A stretch of 64,000 nt of DNA, taken from positions 1,529,001-1,593,000 of the forward strand of contig NZ_AP018558.1 in NCBI RefSeq assembly GCF_003574215.1, given 5' to 3'. The position numbers were made by a program, and so were the translations under genes. The notes under the pieces were generated by a model that saw nothing but the letters and a program-made list of their open reading frames with translations, ran no database searches and had not been told where the DNA came from. Source of the DNA: Hydrogenophilus thermoluteolus (GTDB taxonomy: Bacteria > Pseudomonadota > Gammaproteobacteria > Burkholderiales > Rhodocyclaceae). Positions 29,119 to 37,567 of this stretch are shown here, piece by piece (within the stretch, counting starts at the first letter, position 1; each line of letters opens with the position of its first letter).

Positions 29119-29266
29119 CGCGCCCTGTCCCCGCCGCGAACACGATCGCAACCAACCAAGCGGTGAACACCCAGACGAGTTGCGCACTACCGCTTTCGGG
29201 AATCGCCAGCAACGGGTAACTCACCGCCCATAACAACCCCAACGCCAGTGCCACTGCTCGCCCCAT
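29111..29266 (-). CDS. small membrane protein, 51 aa
   Basis: Short gene beginning MGRAVALALGLLWAVSYP with two hydrophobic stretches separated by a short polar turn (IPESGSAQ) and ending AAGTGRDG. It starts 12 bp after the M48 protease stop and overlaps the symporter-type kinase start by 8 bp, which argues that it is real and coupled. I do not recognise the family. It could be a small partner of the kinase's transport domain, as DUF485/DUF4212 small subunits are for SSS permeases, but no sequence match to those is evident. Confidence 0.6.
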   Translation of the reverse strand: MGRAVALALGLLWAVSYPLLAIPESGSAQLVWVFTAWLVAIVFAAGTGRDG

Positions 29267-29278
29267 CGCACGCACCCC

Positions 29279-30739
29279 TCAGCGCACGCTACGCCCCCGC
29301 TCTCTCTGTTCGGCGCGGATCGCCTCGCGCATGCGGTTCGCCCGCGCCTGCACCTCAGCCACCCAGATGTCGTCTTCCCGTCGCGCCAACCGCGCCTTTT
29401 CGAATTGATCGAGCGCCGCCTGCCATCGCTCGTCGAGCGCGAACCGCTCCCCTTGCGCCCGATGCTGCCACGCCTGATCCCCACGCGCCGCAGCCACTTC
29501 ACCCAGTAAGCGCCACGCCAAATCGCGCTTCGGATAGCGCTCGACTCCTTCACGCGCCTGCTGCCACGCCCATTCCCGCTCTCCCGCTGCGATCGCAGTA
29601 CGCACCGCGGCAGCACGCAGCGCCAGCGATTCGGGCTGCGCCGACAGCGCCCGCCGCAAAACGGCGAGCGCCTCCGCCAAATTGCCCAAAGCACGCCAGG
29701 CTTCCGCCTCCCAGAGCGCACGCCACCGCCCCTCGGGCCACTGTTGGACAAAGCGAACGAGCCACTCCTTAGCCGCAGCCCGCTCCCCGGCCCGCAGTGC
29801 CGCGCGCACGCGCCACACCTGCCCGACCGGATCTTGCGCCGCCGCACGCGCCTGAGCGAGCGCCTCTCCCGCCGTTCCCCGTTCGGCCAACACGGTGCCG
29901 CGAACGAACGCGAACCCCCACGGATCGAGCGCCTCTTTGCCCGCCGAACCGAAACGGGCGCGAAATTCGCCGCTCTGAATACGGTTGTCGAGGTCGGCGA
30001 TGCGTTCGATCGTCAAGGGATGGGTGCGCAGATAGGGGGGAAAACCGGTTTCACCTAAGCGGGTGGCGTTGAGCAACCGCCCAAAGAAACGCACCGCCCC
30101 TTCGGGCGCAAAACCGGCGCGGGCCAAGAGATCCAACCCCACTCGGTCGGCATCGCGTTCGAACGCGCGCGAAAAGGCCAATTGCTGCTGCGCCGCTGCA
30201 GCCGAGCCCGCTGCTGCGGCCGCCTCTGGCAACTGTCCGGTACCGGAACGCGCCGCGAGCGCCGCGATGATGAGCGAACCCAACACCCAAAGCGACGCCC
30301 CTTTCTGCTGTTCCAGCATCTGCGCGATGTGGTGCTGCGCCACGTGGGCCACTTCGTGCGCCGCTACCGCGGCCAGTTCCGCTTCGCTTTCGGTTGCCGC
30401 GATCAACCCGGCATGAAAGCCCAAATACCCCCCCGGGAGCGCAAACGCATTGATGGTCCAATCTTTGAGCAGAAACGCGGTGAAAACCGGCAGATCGAGT
30501 CGCCCCGTGAGTCCAGCGGCCAGCTGTTGCGTCAAACCAGTTAGATATTCGGCCAACGCTGGGTCGTCCCAATAGCTGGGATCGCGTTCGCGGATTTCGC
30601 GCATCGCCGCACGCCCCACCGCCGCCTCTTCCTGCGCCGAAAAGACCGTAGCGCTCGAACCACTCAAGTCGGGCAATTGAAACGCTCCGGCTACCCCCGA
30701 CACCGCCAGTCCCAGAAACCCCACGAAGCGGCGGCGCAT
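29279..30739 (-). CDS. periplasmic M48 metalloprotease with TPR-like tail (BepA-like)
   Basis: Zinc metalloprotease of 486 aa. A signal peptide (RRRFVGFLGLAVSGVAGAFQ) precedes the M48 domain with the HEVAH motif at H128/E129/H132 and the third-ligand region FERDADRVGLDLL. The C-terminal ~200 residues are helical, Ala/Arg/Trp-rich repeats resembling TPRs. This matches BepA/YfgC-type outer-membrane protein quality control proteases. The start at 30739 was chosen because it gives the signal peptide; the frame extends to 30811 with a poor N-terminus. It is first in the minus-strand run. Confidence 0.85.
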   Translation of the reverse strand: MRRRFVGFLGLAVSGVAGAFQLPDLSGSSATVFSAQEEAAVGRAAMREIRERDPSYWDDPALAEYLTGLTQQLAAGLTGRLDLPVFTAFLLKDWTINAFALPGGYLGFHAGLIAATESEAELAAVAAHEVAHVAQHHIAQMLEQQKGASLWVLGSLIIAALAARSGTGQLPEAAAAAGSAAAAQQQLAFSRAFERDADRVGLDLLARAGFAPEGAVRFFGRLLNATRLGETGFPPYLRTHPLTIERIADLDNRIQSGEFRARFGSAGKEALDPWGFAFVRGTVLAERGTAGEALAQARAAAQDPVGQVWRVRAALRAGERAAAKEWLVRFVQQWPEGRWRALWEAEAWRALGNLAEALAVLRRALSAQPESLALRAAAVRTAIAAGEREWAWQQAREGVERYPKRDLAWRLLGEVAAARGDQAWQHRAQGERFALDERWQAALDQFEKARLARREDDIWVAEVQARANRMREAIRAEQRERGRSVR

Positions 30740-30840
30740 CGATCGATGATGCGACGGGTGGCTGTGCGCCGCAACGCCCCGCTCCGGTTCGCCATACCGC
30801 ATGTGCGCCATCGCGCCTACCTCAAATCCTGCTTTTTCAC

Positions 30841-30846
30841 TATGAT
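30841..30846 (+). promoter_or_regulatory. possible moaC -10 box
   Basis: TATGAT lies 31 bp before the moaC ATG, with an AAGGACGAGG ribosome site between. No good -35 hexamer is visible 16-18 bp upstream, so this is a weak assignment. Confidence 0.3.
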
Positions 30847-30877
30847 ACGCTTTTCAGCGCAAGGACGAGGCACGGCA

Positions 30878-31366
30878 ATGAACGATCTCACCCACTTCAA
30901 CGCGCAGGGTGAAGCGCACATGGTCAATGTGGCCGCGAAACGGGAAAGCCATCGCGTCGCGATCGCGAGCGGCCGTATTCGCATGGCACCCGCCACTTTC
31001 GACCGCATCCTGGCAGGCGACGCCAAAAAAGGGGACGTGTTGGGGGTGGCGCGCGTTGCGGGCATCATGGCGGCGAAGCGAACCGGAGAGCTGATCCCCC
31101 TTTGCCATCCGTTGCCGCTCACCCATGTCGCGATCGACTTCACCCCGGAACCCCCCAACACGATTCACTGTACAGCACGGGCAGAGACCGTCGGACGTAC
31201 CGGCGTCGAAATGGAAGCGCTCACCGCCGCGAGCGTTGCGCTCCTCACCATCTACGACATGGTAAAAGCGATCGACCGCGGCATGACGATCGAAGCGGTG
31301 CAACTCGAAGAGAAGCGCGGCGGAAAATCGGGTTCGTGGCGACGCGAACCCACTGCGCACCCCTAA
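30878..31366 (+). CDS. moaC: cyclic pyranopterin monophosphate synthase
   Basis: MoaC, 162 aa, makes cyclic pyranopterin monophosphate in molybdenum/tungsten cofactor synthesis. Family segments are clear: FNAQGEAHMVNVAAK, GDVLGVARVAGIMAAKRT, LIPLCHPLPLTHV, TVGRTGVEMEALTA and the C-terminal LEEKRGGKSG. The ATG at 30878 gives the canonical N-terminus MNDLTHF; the frame is open back to 30677 without similarity. It faces tupA tail to tail with a 43-bp gap. Its location beside the aor-tup cluster fits provision of pterin for the tungsten enzyme. Confidence 0.96.
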   Translation: MNDLTHFNAQGEAHMVNVAAKRESHRVAIASGRIRMAPATFDRILAGDAKKGDVLGVARVAGIMAAKRTGELIPLCHPLPLTHVAIDFTPEPPNTIHCTARAETVGRTGVEMEALTAASVALLTIYDMVKAIDRGMTIEAVQLEEKRGGKSGSWRREPTAHP

Positions 31367-31409
31367 CGCCTACGCACCCGCGAGGGCAAAGCCCGCTGCA
31401 GACCGCGCG

Positions 31410-32234
31410 TCAAGGCGCTGGCCGCAATGGATGCACCCCGTGCAACACGAACCCGTTTGCGATCGCCGTGCGCGCGTTCCAAAGCCAGTGCGCGGCGCGC
31501 CCAATAGGGTCTTGCGTGCCATGCGCCCACGCGGTTTCCCGAACCAAAATCGCGTACGGGTTGTCGAGCAAAGGGTCGGATGCGATCACCACTTTGAGAT
31601 TGGGTAGCCGCGCCTGCAGCGCCAACCACGTCCCCTCGTCGACAAGCGTATAGGCGGCCATTTCGTTCGCGATCACGAGCGTCGGCCCCATGCCCTGTCC
31701 CACGGAGCGGTAACGCGTCCCCAACCGTGCGCGTGGGTCGATCTGAGCTGCCGCCCACAACGTGCGTTCGCGCGCATGGGTTCCGCTCTGATCCCCACGG
31801 GAGACGAAAAGCGCTGCGTCGGTTTCCGCAATGCGAACGAACGCGTCGGTCACCGGGCGCCCTTCCACGTCCGCCGGATCGGCTTTGGGACCAACCAACA
31901 GGAACCGTCCAATCAGCCAAGGCTTTCGGAGCCAACCAGGGTGCTGCGCCAAAAATGCGGCTTCTGCTTCGGGGTCGTGCGTGATGCCGAAGTCGGCGTC
32001 CCCTCGCCCCAACACCGCAAGCGCCTTCCCGGTACCCAAAGCCAACACCTGCAAAACCACCTGTGCCTCGCGACGCAACTGCGGTGCCAGCCACGCCAAC
32101 AACCCCGAATGATCGACCGAAGTGGTCGTCGCGAGCCGAACGGCATCGACCTGCGCTTCCTGGCCCCAGCTTCGCGACACCATCCCCATGGTCAAAGCTG
32201 CGGCCAACCACCGGCGTCTGCTCCAAGTAACCAT
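31410..32234 (-). CDS. tupA: tungstate ABC transporter substrate-binding protein
   Basis: Periplasmic oxyanion-binding protein, 274 aa. The N-terminus TWSRRRWLAAALTMGMVSRS resembles a Tat-like signal peptide. The mature part opens with LATTTSVDHSGLL, the TTTS oxyanion-binding motif of TupA, and continues with ALGTGKAL, GDADFGITHDPEAE and SRGDQSGTHARE. The ATG at 32234 is preferred over 32246 because GGAGGAG sits four bases before it, overlapping the first ATG. It lies 66 bp after tupC. Motif and neighbours favour tungstate over molybdate. Confidence 0.92.
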   Translation of the reverse strand: MVTWSRRRWLAAALTMGMVSRSWGQEAQVDAVRLATTTSVDHSGLLAWLAPQLRREAQVVLQVLALGTGKALAVLGRGDADFGITHDPEAEAAFLAQHPGWLRKPWLIGRFLLVGPKADPADVEGRPVTDAFVRIAETDAALFVSRGDQSGTHARERTLWAAAQIDPRARLGTRYRSVGQGMGPTLVIANEMAAYTLVDEGTWLALQARLPNLKVVIASDPLLDNPYAILVRETAWAHGTQDPIGRAAHWLWNARTAIANGFVLHGVHPLRPAP

Positions 32235-32300
32235 GATCTCCTCCATAACTCATCACCTTTCCCATAGACCAGATAAAACCAAAATCACCACCAAGACACC

Positions 32301-33032
32301 TCATTCCGGCAACCGAAACCACCACGGCGTTTCGCTGCGAATGAAGCGGCGTGCCGCCACGCTCTTCGGCGCGGCGAAAAACTGCCGGGTCGGCGTCTGT
32401 TCCGCGATCTCTCCGTCGGCCAAAAACACCACCTCGTCGCTCAACCGCGCCGCCTGCGCCAGATGGTGGGTGGTCATCACGATGCGAATCCCGCTGCTGC
32501 GCATCTCTTGGATCAGTCGCTCAACCGCCGCTGTTGCCCCCGGGTCGAGATTCGCCGTCGGTTCGTCCAGCAAGAGCAACTCGGGTTGTGCCAACCACGC
32601 CCGTGCCAGCGCCAACCGCTGCCGCTCGCCACCCGACAACCGCAGCGCGGGCTCGTTGGCGCGTTCGGCCAATCCCACCCGTTCGAGCACCGCCGAGATG
32701 CGTTTCCGCTTTGCCGACCAGCGCCCCGGCAACGGCAGTGCCGCGAACCAGAGGTTCGTTGCCACCGACGCGCGCAAGAATTGCGGCTGCTGCGCCACCC
32801 ATCGGATCGCCGCCGGCGGTGTTGTCGCGCCCCGCCACGTCACCGTACCAACCGCCGGACGAATGAGTCCAGCCACCAACCGTAACAACGAACTCTTGCC
32901 GGCACCATTTTCCCCCAGGATCGCGGTGATCCCGTCACCGGCAATGCGCCAGGTGAGGTTGCGCAACACGGGTTGCGCCTCGCTGGGCCAGGAGACCCCC
33001 TGTACATCGACTGGGAGTACCGCCACCCTCAC
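32301..33032 (-). CDS. tupC: tungstate ABC transporter ATP-binding protein
   Basis: ABC ATPase of 243 aa with Walker A (GENGAGKSS), Q-loop (WVAQQPQF), signature (LRLSGGERQRLALARAW), Walker B (LLLLDEPTANLD) and switch His (TTHHL). It energises the TupB permease. The start chosen is the GTG at 33032 overlapping the tupB stop (GTGA); a much longer frame to 33359 is only the shadow of tupB. It belongs to the aor-tup minus-strand cluster. Confidence 0.93.
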   Translation of the reverse strand: MRVAVLPVDVQGVSWPSEAQPVLRNLTWRIAGDGITAILGENGAGKSSLLRLVAGLIRPAVGTVTWRGATTPPAAIRWVAQQPQFLRASVATNLWFAALPLPGRWSAKRKRISAVLERVGLAERANEPALRLSGGERQRLALARAWLAQPELLLLDEPTANLDPGATAAVERLIQEMRSSGIRIVMTTHHLAQAARLSDEVVFLADGEIAEQTPTRQFFAAPKSVAARRFIRSETPWWFRLPE

Positions 33033-33736
33033 CCCTCGGCGCGCCGCCGTGCCAGCGCCTCCAGACCACTGGTTACCAGGTGAATCGTCGCGACGATCCC
33101 TACCAGCACGATGCCCAACGCCAACGCCAACGTCAAATCCCCCTTCGCCGTCTCCAACGCAATCGCGGTGGTCATCACCCGCGTCATTCCCTCGATATTG
33201 CCGCCGACGATCATCACCGCCCCCACTTCGCTCGCCGCGCGGGCAAAACCGGAAAAGAGGGCCAAGAGCAACGAAAAGCGGCAGTCGTAGATCAGCGCGA
33301 AGAGCCGCTCGGCAAACCCCAACCGCATCATCGTGAGCTCTTCCGCCAACCGCTCGCACGCCCCCTCTACCACCTGGCGGGTAATCGCCGCAACGAGCGG
33401 CGCGACCAACAGGGTTTGCGCCACCACCATACCCGCTGGATCATAAAGCCATCCCAAGAACCCCAGCGGGCCAGCGCGGGAAAGCAACAAAAAGACCACC
33501 ACGCCGACAACGACAGAGGGCACCCCCAAAAGGCTTTGCAGCAACGCAACCACCAACCCACGCCCGCGAAATTGGGTCGCCCCGAGTACCGCGCCGAGCG
33601 GCAACCCGAGCAGCGCGCCAAAAAAGAGGGCCGAGCCGCTTACTTCGAGCGAAAGCCAGACGATCTCTGCCAGCGTCTCATCCCAGCGCGCGACCAATGC
33701 GAACGCTTGCGACAACGCCTCGAACGCGTGATTCAT
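33029..33736 (-). CDS. tupB: tungstate ABC transporter permease
   Basis: Membrane permease, 235 aa, with about five helices and the EAA-type loop that contacts the ATPase (EELTMMRLGFAERLFALI). The segment GFARAASEVGAVMIVGGNI is typical for TupB/ModB-like permeases. It forms the channel between TupA and TupC. It lies 15 bp after the unknown 99-aa gene, and its stop overlaps the tupC start. The usual order tupA-tupB-tupC is altered here to tupB-tupC-tupA. Confidence 0.92.
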   Translation of the reverse strand: MNHAFEALSQAFALVARWDETLAEIVWLSLEVSGSALFFGALLGLPLGAVLGATQFRGRGLVVALLQSLLGVPSVVVGVVVFLLLSRAGPLGFLGWLYDPAGMVVAQTLLVAPLVAAITRQVVEGACERLAEELTMMRLGFAERLFALIYDCRFSLLLALFSGFARAASEVGAVMIVGGNIEGMTRVMTTAIALETAKGDLTLALALGIVLVGIVATIHLVTSGLEALARRRAEG

Positions 33737-33751
33737 GCGATGTCTGGCCCC

Positions 33752-34051
33752 TCAGCCTCCGCCGCGCCGCATGCGCGCATCCAGCGTCGCCAGCAACCGC
33801 TGCGCTGCCGCGATGGCATCTTGCGCGGCAAGCACGGTGACCCGAAGTCGGGGGAGCGACAACGCGCCCAGCTGCAACGGGGACACCACCTGCCACTGCC
33901 AGCGAAGCGACCCGACCCAGGCAACTTGGGCCATCCTATCGACCTCGATATTGGGTGCCGCAGTGCGAAGCGCGCGCAACCACTCAGCCTCGCTTGCGGT
34001 CACCTCTCGTTCCTGAAGCGGAACCCAGACGGTCCCATGCTGCTCGGGCAT
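33752..34051 (-). CDS. unknown 99-aa protein of the aldehyde oxidoreductase cluster (aorE position)
   Basis: Small soluble protein starting MPEQHGTVWVPLQEREVTAS and ending LDARMRRGGG. No metal motif, signal or membrane segment is visible. It has a hydrophobic and aromatic middle (VAWVGSLRWQWQVVSPLQL). It sits 8 bp after the MoaD-like gene and 15 bp before tupB. In Aromatoleum-type aor operons small accessory genes follow the flavoprotein gene, and this one occupies that place. The frame is open further upstream to 34594, but that part shadows other genes. Cofactor assembly is a guess from context only. Confidence 0.7.
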   Translation of the reverse strand: MPEQHGTVWVPLQEREVTASEAEWLRALRTAAPNIEVDRMAQVAWVGSLRWQWQVVSPLQLGALSLPRLRVTVLAAQDAIAAAQRLLATLDARMRRGGG

Positions 34052-34059
34052 GCCGCGCC

Positions 34060-34317
34060 CTACCCGCCCGCCACCGGCGGCCAGACCGCGATCTCGTCGC
34101 CATCGGCCAGCCGCGTCGTGGCCCGCTCTTCCGGAGCCAGATAGACGCCGTTTCGCAATACCAATTTGGCCTGTTCGGCAGGCACTGCAAAGCGGTCGAG
34201 CAACTGCGCCACCGTCGCATCCGGGGCCACCTCGACGACGACACGGTTGCCGACTCGCTCTGCCGCCGGCAAATAATCGGAGAGTGAGGCGAAGAGCTTC
34301 AACGTCACCTGGGTCAC
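34060..34317 (-). CDS. MoaD/ThiS-like sulfur carrier (aorD position)
   Basis: Ubiquitin-fold sulfur carrier of 85 aa. It starts MTQVTLKLFASLSDYLP and ends in the diglycine WPPVAGG, the C-terminus that is thiocarboxylated in MoaD proteins to donate sulfur to the pterin. It lies between the flavoprotein gene (9 bp) and the unknown 99-aa gene (8 bp), so it is likely a dedicated MoaD for the tungsten cofactor. No MoaE with its usual signature is visible next to it. Confidence 0.88.
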   Translation of the reverse strand: MTQVTLKLFASLSDYLPAAERVGNRVVVEVAPDATVAQLLDRFAVPAEQAKLVLRNGVYLAPEERATTRLADGDEIAVWPPVAGG

Positions 34318-34326
34318 ACTGCCTCC

Positions 34327-35631
34327 TTATGCAGCCAACAACGCCGAATATTGTGCCCGCGCCAGATAGGCTTCGACGAACGCCAATGGGTTCGCCAACA
34401 ACCGCTCGTGCCACGGCCCAAGCGCTACCTTCCCTTGGATCAGACCGCGCAAGACCCCTACATGCTCGGTAAGACCGATCGCAGTCGCCCCGATCAGCCG
34501 GTCCTTTTGAAACTGCAAGCTGAGGTAGCGATACGCCGCTTCGTCCACCCATTCGACGCCGCTCCCCTCCTGGTTCTCTGGTACCCCCTGCCACTGACCA
34601 AACGAGGTCGACACCAGCCCCAAGGTTTCGAGTACGTTGATCGCCAACACCCCTTTGAGGGTAGCGTGCCCTCCGGCCATATTGACCGCAGCGACCCGTG
34701 CCTGATCCACCGCGTTGGGTTGAATCGCAGCAACCAAGTGCTGACCCGTGAACAGGTCGGGTGCCTCGGCGCAGTCGCCGGCGGCAAAGATCCCAGCCCC
34801 TGCGCTTTCCATGCGCTCATTGACGAGCACGCCGCTTGCGACATGCACCGGTGTTCCTTCCAGGAACGCCACGTTCGGCTTGACCCCAGCCGCCACGATC
34901 ACCATGTCAGCTGGCAACCGTTCGCCGTTCGACAGCTGCACCAATAGCGGTGCGCCGTCCGGTCCCGCAGCGGTGTCGTTACCCTGCCCCGCACCCAGCG
35001 CAATGGCGTCGATGCGCGTTTCGGTAAACACCTGCACCCCTTTTTCCTCGACCCAGCGGCGAATCAGGTTTCCCGCCACGGGCGTCATCATCCGCGGCAC
35101 CATCCGATCACCGAGTTCGACGATCGTGAGCTTTGCACCCGCTTTGACGAATGCTTCCAACAGGATCGAACCGATAAAACCAGCGCCCATCTGCACCACC
35201 CGTGCCCCCGGCTGCAAACGCTCGGCAATCGCGCGCGCATGGGCCAAAGTCCAGCACGGAGTCACCCCGGGCAGATCGATCCCGGGAATCGGCGGCAGAA
35301 TCGGCGAAGAACCCGTAGCCACCAACAAGCGGTCGAAATGCTCGCGATGTCCGTCCGCGAAAAGCACCGTACGCGCGGCCGTGTCCACCGCCACCGCCCG
35401 TCCCTCACGCAGCGTAATGCGCTGCGCCGCGAAATACCCCTCTTGTTTGCGCAGATACGTTCCACGCTCGTCGATGTTCCCTTCCAGAAGGTACGGGATC
35501 GCCATCCGCGAATAGGGCGGCTCCCCCTCACAACCATAGAGCATGATCTCATCTTCCGGCGCATACCGGCGTAGCGTCTCCGCAGCGACAACCCCTGCCG
35601 GGCCATTACCCAAAATCAGATGACGCATCAC
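34327..35631 (-). CDS. aorC: NAD(P)/FAD-dependent oxidoreductase, aldehyde oxidoreductase flavoprotein subunit
   Basis: Flavoprotein of 434 aa related to nitrite reductase/rubredoxin reductase-type pyridine nucleotide-disulfide oxidoreductases. The N-terminal FAD fold is HLILGNGPAGVVAAETL and the NAD fold VVQMGAGFIGSILLEAF. A third conserved motif GIFAAGDCAEAPDLF places FAD. In Aromatoleum AOR the corresponding AorC subunit connects the ferredoxin-like subunit to NAD+, which fits this position. It is separated from aorB by a terminator-like hairpin. Confidence 0.85.
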   Translation of the reverse strand: MMRHLILGNGPAGVVAAETLRRYAPEDEIMLYGCEGEPPYSRMAIPYLLEGNIDERGTYLRKQEGYFAAQRITLREGRAVAVDTAARTVLFADGHREHFDRLLVATGSSPILPPIPGIDLPGVTPCWTLAHARAIAERLQPGARVVQMGAGFIGSILLEAFVKAGAKLTIVELGDRMVPRMMTPVAGNLIRRWVEEKGVQVFTETRIDAIALGAGQGNDTAAGPDGAPLLVQLSNGERLPADMVIVAAGVKPNVAFLEGTPVHVASGVLVNERMESAGAGIFAAGDCAEAPDLFTGQHLVAAIQPNAVDQARVAAVNMAGGHATLKGVLAINVLETLGLVSTSFGQWQGVPENQEGSGVEWVDEAAYRYLSLQFQKDRLIGATAIGLTEHVGVLRGLIQGKVALGPWHERLLANPLAFVEAYLARAQYSALLAA

Positions 35632-35643
35632 ACAACTCCTCCC

Positions 35644-35680
35644 AGCAAAAAGGGCTGTCGCATGCCCGCAACAGCCCCAT
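35644..35680 (-). terminator. intrinsic terminator/attenuator between aorB and aorC
   Basis: On the minus strand GGGCTGT (plus 35671-35677) pairs with ACAGCCC (plus 35652-35658) over a 12-base loop, and TTTTT follows at once. It has the form of a rho-independent terminator with a 7-bp stem, lying 24-60 bases after the aorB stop and before aorC. Partial read-through would give more AorAB than AorC and Tup proteins. Confidence 0.7.
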
Positions 35681-35703
35681 CGGTGTTTACGCTAAGACCC
35701 CGT

Positions 35704-37554
35704 TCACACGTCGACACCCAAACGGGCCAACGTTTCCGGCTTCGGCACACCGTCTGCGGTCCAGCCGCGCACTTCGTAGTATTTCGGGAGCATTTCGCCC
35801 AAGCGGTTTACCATCCCTTTCGCGGGACCCGTCGCTGCTGGCTCTTCGAGCAGCCGTTTCGGCAGCGTGTCGTCCTTTGCGGAAAAGCCAGCTCGCGTGT
35901 TGAACCACCGCTCCAGGTTCCAGACCCGCTCGCCCACTTCAAGCAGCCGTTCTGGTGTCCATTCTCCCGGAATCGCCGCGTCGAGCTGCGGCGCGATGTC
36001 GGCAACCGTCCAGGCGAAACTGGTAAACACGCAGATCCCAGCGGAATCGAACGCACCGGTGGCATCCTGGAACGCCTTTACCAACTCCGGTTTTCCTTCC
36101 GTGGTGAGTGGGTCCGTCTTCTCCGGTATACCCAGGATTTCCGACGCCACGGTATAGCCGCGCAGATGGCACGCGCCGCGGTTGCTGGTCGCGTACGCGA
36201 GCCCCATCCCTTGGATTCCCCGCGGGTCGTACGCCGGAAACTCCTGCCCTTTGACCGTCATCGAGAGTTCCGGATGGCCATACTTCTCACAGAGCCGCTT
36301 CGAACCTAACCCGACGTCGCGACCGAACCCTTCGCCCTTCGCAGTCAGTTCAGCCAGTTTCGCAAGCGCTTCCGCCGAACCGAACGGCGCCGGAAAGCCG
36401 ATCTGTTCCGCAGTGAGTACCCCGCGCTCATAGAGCTCCATCACCGCGGCTACGGTCGAACCGAACGAGATCGGGTCCATCCCTTGTTCGTTGCACAAGA
36501 GGTTCGCATACTGCAACGCTTCGAGGTCGTCGACCCCGGTATCGGCCCCCAATGCCCAGGCTGCTTCGTATTCCAAACCTCCGGACGCCCCCCAATATTT
36601 CGGGCTGTTTTTCACCGTGAAGTGGTTTTTGTCGATCTTCGAAATCCGACCACACGCAATCGTGCACCCGAAACAAGCTGCGTTGGTCACCAATTGCGGT
36701 TTACCGTCGCTGGGCCGCGGGCGGTGCATCGCTTCGCCTGAGATCGCATCGGCCCCTTCGAACTGTACTTCGCGCATGTTGCGCGTAGGCAACGCCCCCA
36801 CTTCGTTGATCACGTTCATCAACACCTGGGTGCCATATTTCGGCAACCCTTGGCTGGTCACCGGGTTGGTCGCCAGCACTTGCTTTGCGGCGTTCGTTGC
36901 CGCCAAGAACCGTTTGAGATCTTTGACCTTGACCCCTTTGGTCCCCCGCACCGCCACCGCTTTGAGGTGCTTCGAACCCATCACCGCCCCAACGCCGGAA
37001 CGCCCGGCTGCGCGGTGCAAGTCATTGACGATGCACGAAAAGAGTATCTGATTCTCCCCCGCACGGCCAATCGACGAGACGCGAATCAGCGGATCTTGGT
37101 GCTTCGCCTTGATCCACTCCTCGGTCTCCCAGACGCTTTTGCCCCACAGTTCGGAGGCGTCTCGCAGTTCGGCCTGGTCGTCTTCCACGTAGAGATAGAC
37201 CGGTTTTTCGGCACGCCCTTCGAAAATGATCATGTCCCAACCGGCAAATTTCAGCTCAGCGCCGAAAAATCCCCCGGAGTTGGAACACGCGATCGCACCG
37301 GTGAGTGGCCCTTTCGTCACCACCGTGTAGCGCCCACCGGTCGAGGCAATCGTCCCCGTGAGGGGCCCGGTAGCAAAGATCAATTTGTTTTCGGGCGAGA
37401 GCGGATCCACCTTCGGATCGACCTCTGCAACCAGATACCGGCTTGCCAACCCCCGCGACCCCAGGTACAACTGCGCCCACTTTTCGTTGAGCGGTTCGGC
37501 TTGGCAGGCCCCCGTCGTCAGATTGACGCGCAAAATGCGGTTTGCGTAACCCAT
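35704..37554 (-). CDS. aorB: tungsten-type aldehyde:ferredoxin oxidoreductase, catalytic subunit
   Basis: AOR-family enzyme of 616 aa that oxidises aldehydes to acids, or the reverse, using a bis-pterin tungsten site. It starts MGYANRILRVNLTTGACQAE. The N-terminal domain shows GSRGLASRYLVAEVDP and SRSGVG-like pterin contacts (AAGRSGVGAVMGSKHLKAVAV). The [4Fe-4S] cluster cysteines are C294, C297, C301 (CFGCTIACG) and C508 (AGICVFTS), the AOR pattern. It lies 13 bp after aorA. AOR-type enzymes usually contain tungsten, and the nearby tungstate importer supports this. Benzoyl-CoA reductase BamB relatives are less likely given the aorAC partners. Confidence 0.93.
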   Translation of the reverse strand: MGYANRILRVNLTTGACQAEPLNEKWAQLYLGSRGLASRYLVAEVDPKVDPLSPENKLIFATGPLTGTIASTGGRYTVVTKGPLTGAIACSNSGGFFGAELKFAGWDMIIFEGRAEKPVYLYVEDDQAELRDASELWGKSVWETEEWIKAKHQDPLIRVSSIGRAGENQILFSCIVNDLHRAAGRSGVGAVMGSKHLKAVAVRGTKGVKVKDLKRFLAATNAAKQVLATNPVTSQGLPKYGTQVLMNVINEVGALPTRNMREVQFEGADAISGEAMHRPRPSDGKPQLVTNAACFGCTIACGRISKIDKNHFTVKNSPKYWGASGGLEYEAAWALGADTGVDDLEALQYANLLCNEQGMDPISFGSTVAAVMELYERGVLTAEQIGFPAPFGSAEALAKLAELTAKGEGFGRDVGLGSKRLCEKYGHPELSMTVKGQEFPAYDPRGIQGMGLAYATSNRGACHLRGYTVASEILGIPEKTDPLTTEGKPELVKAFQDATGAFDSAGICVFTSFAWTVADIAPQLDAAIPGEWTPERLLEVGERVWNLERWFNTRAGFSAKDDTLPKRLLEEPAATGPAKGMVNRLGEMLPKYYEVRGWTADGVPKPETLARLGVDV

Positions 37555-37567
37555 CGTACCCTCCTCC

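Noticed and set aside
32235..32246. First ATG of tupA
   Set aside because: It overlaps the GGAGGAG that is correctly placed for the next in-frame ATG at 32234.
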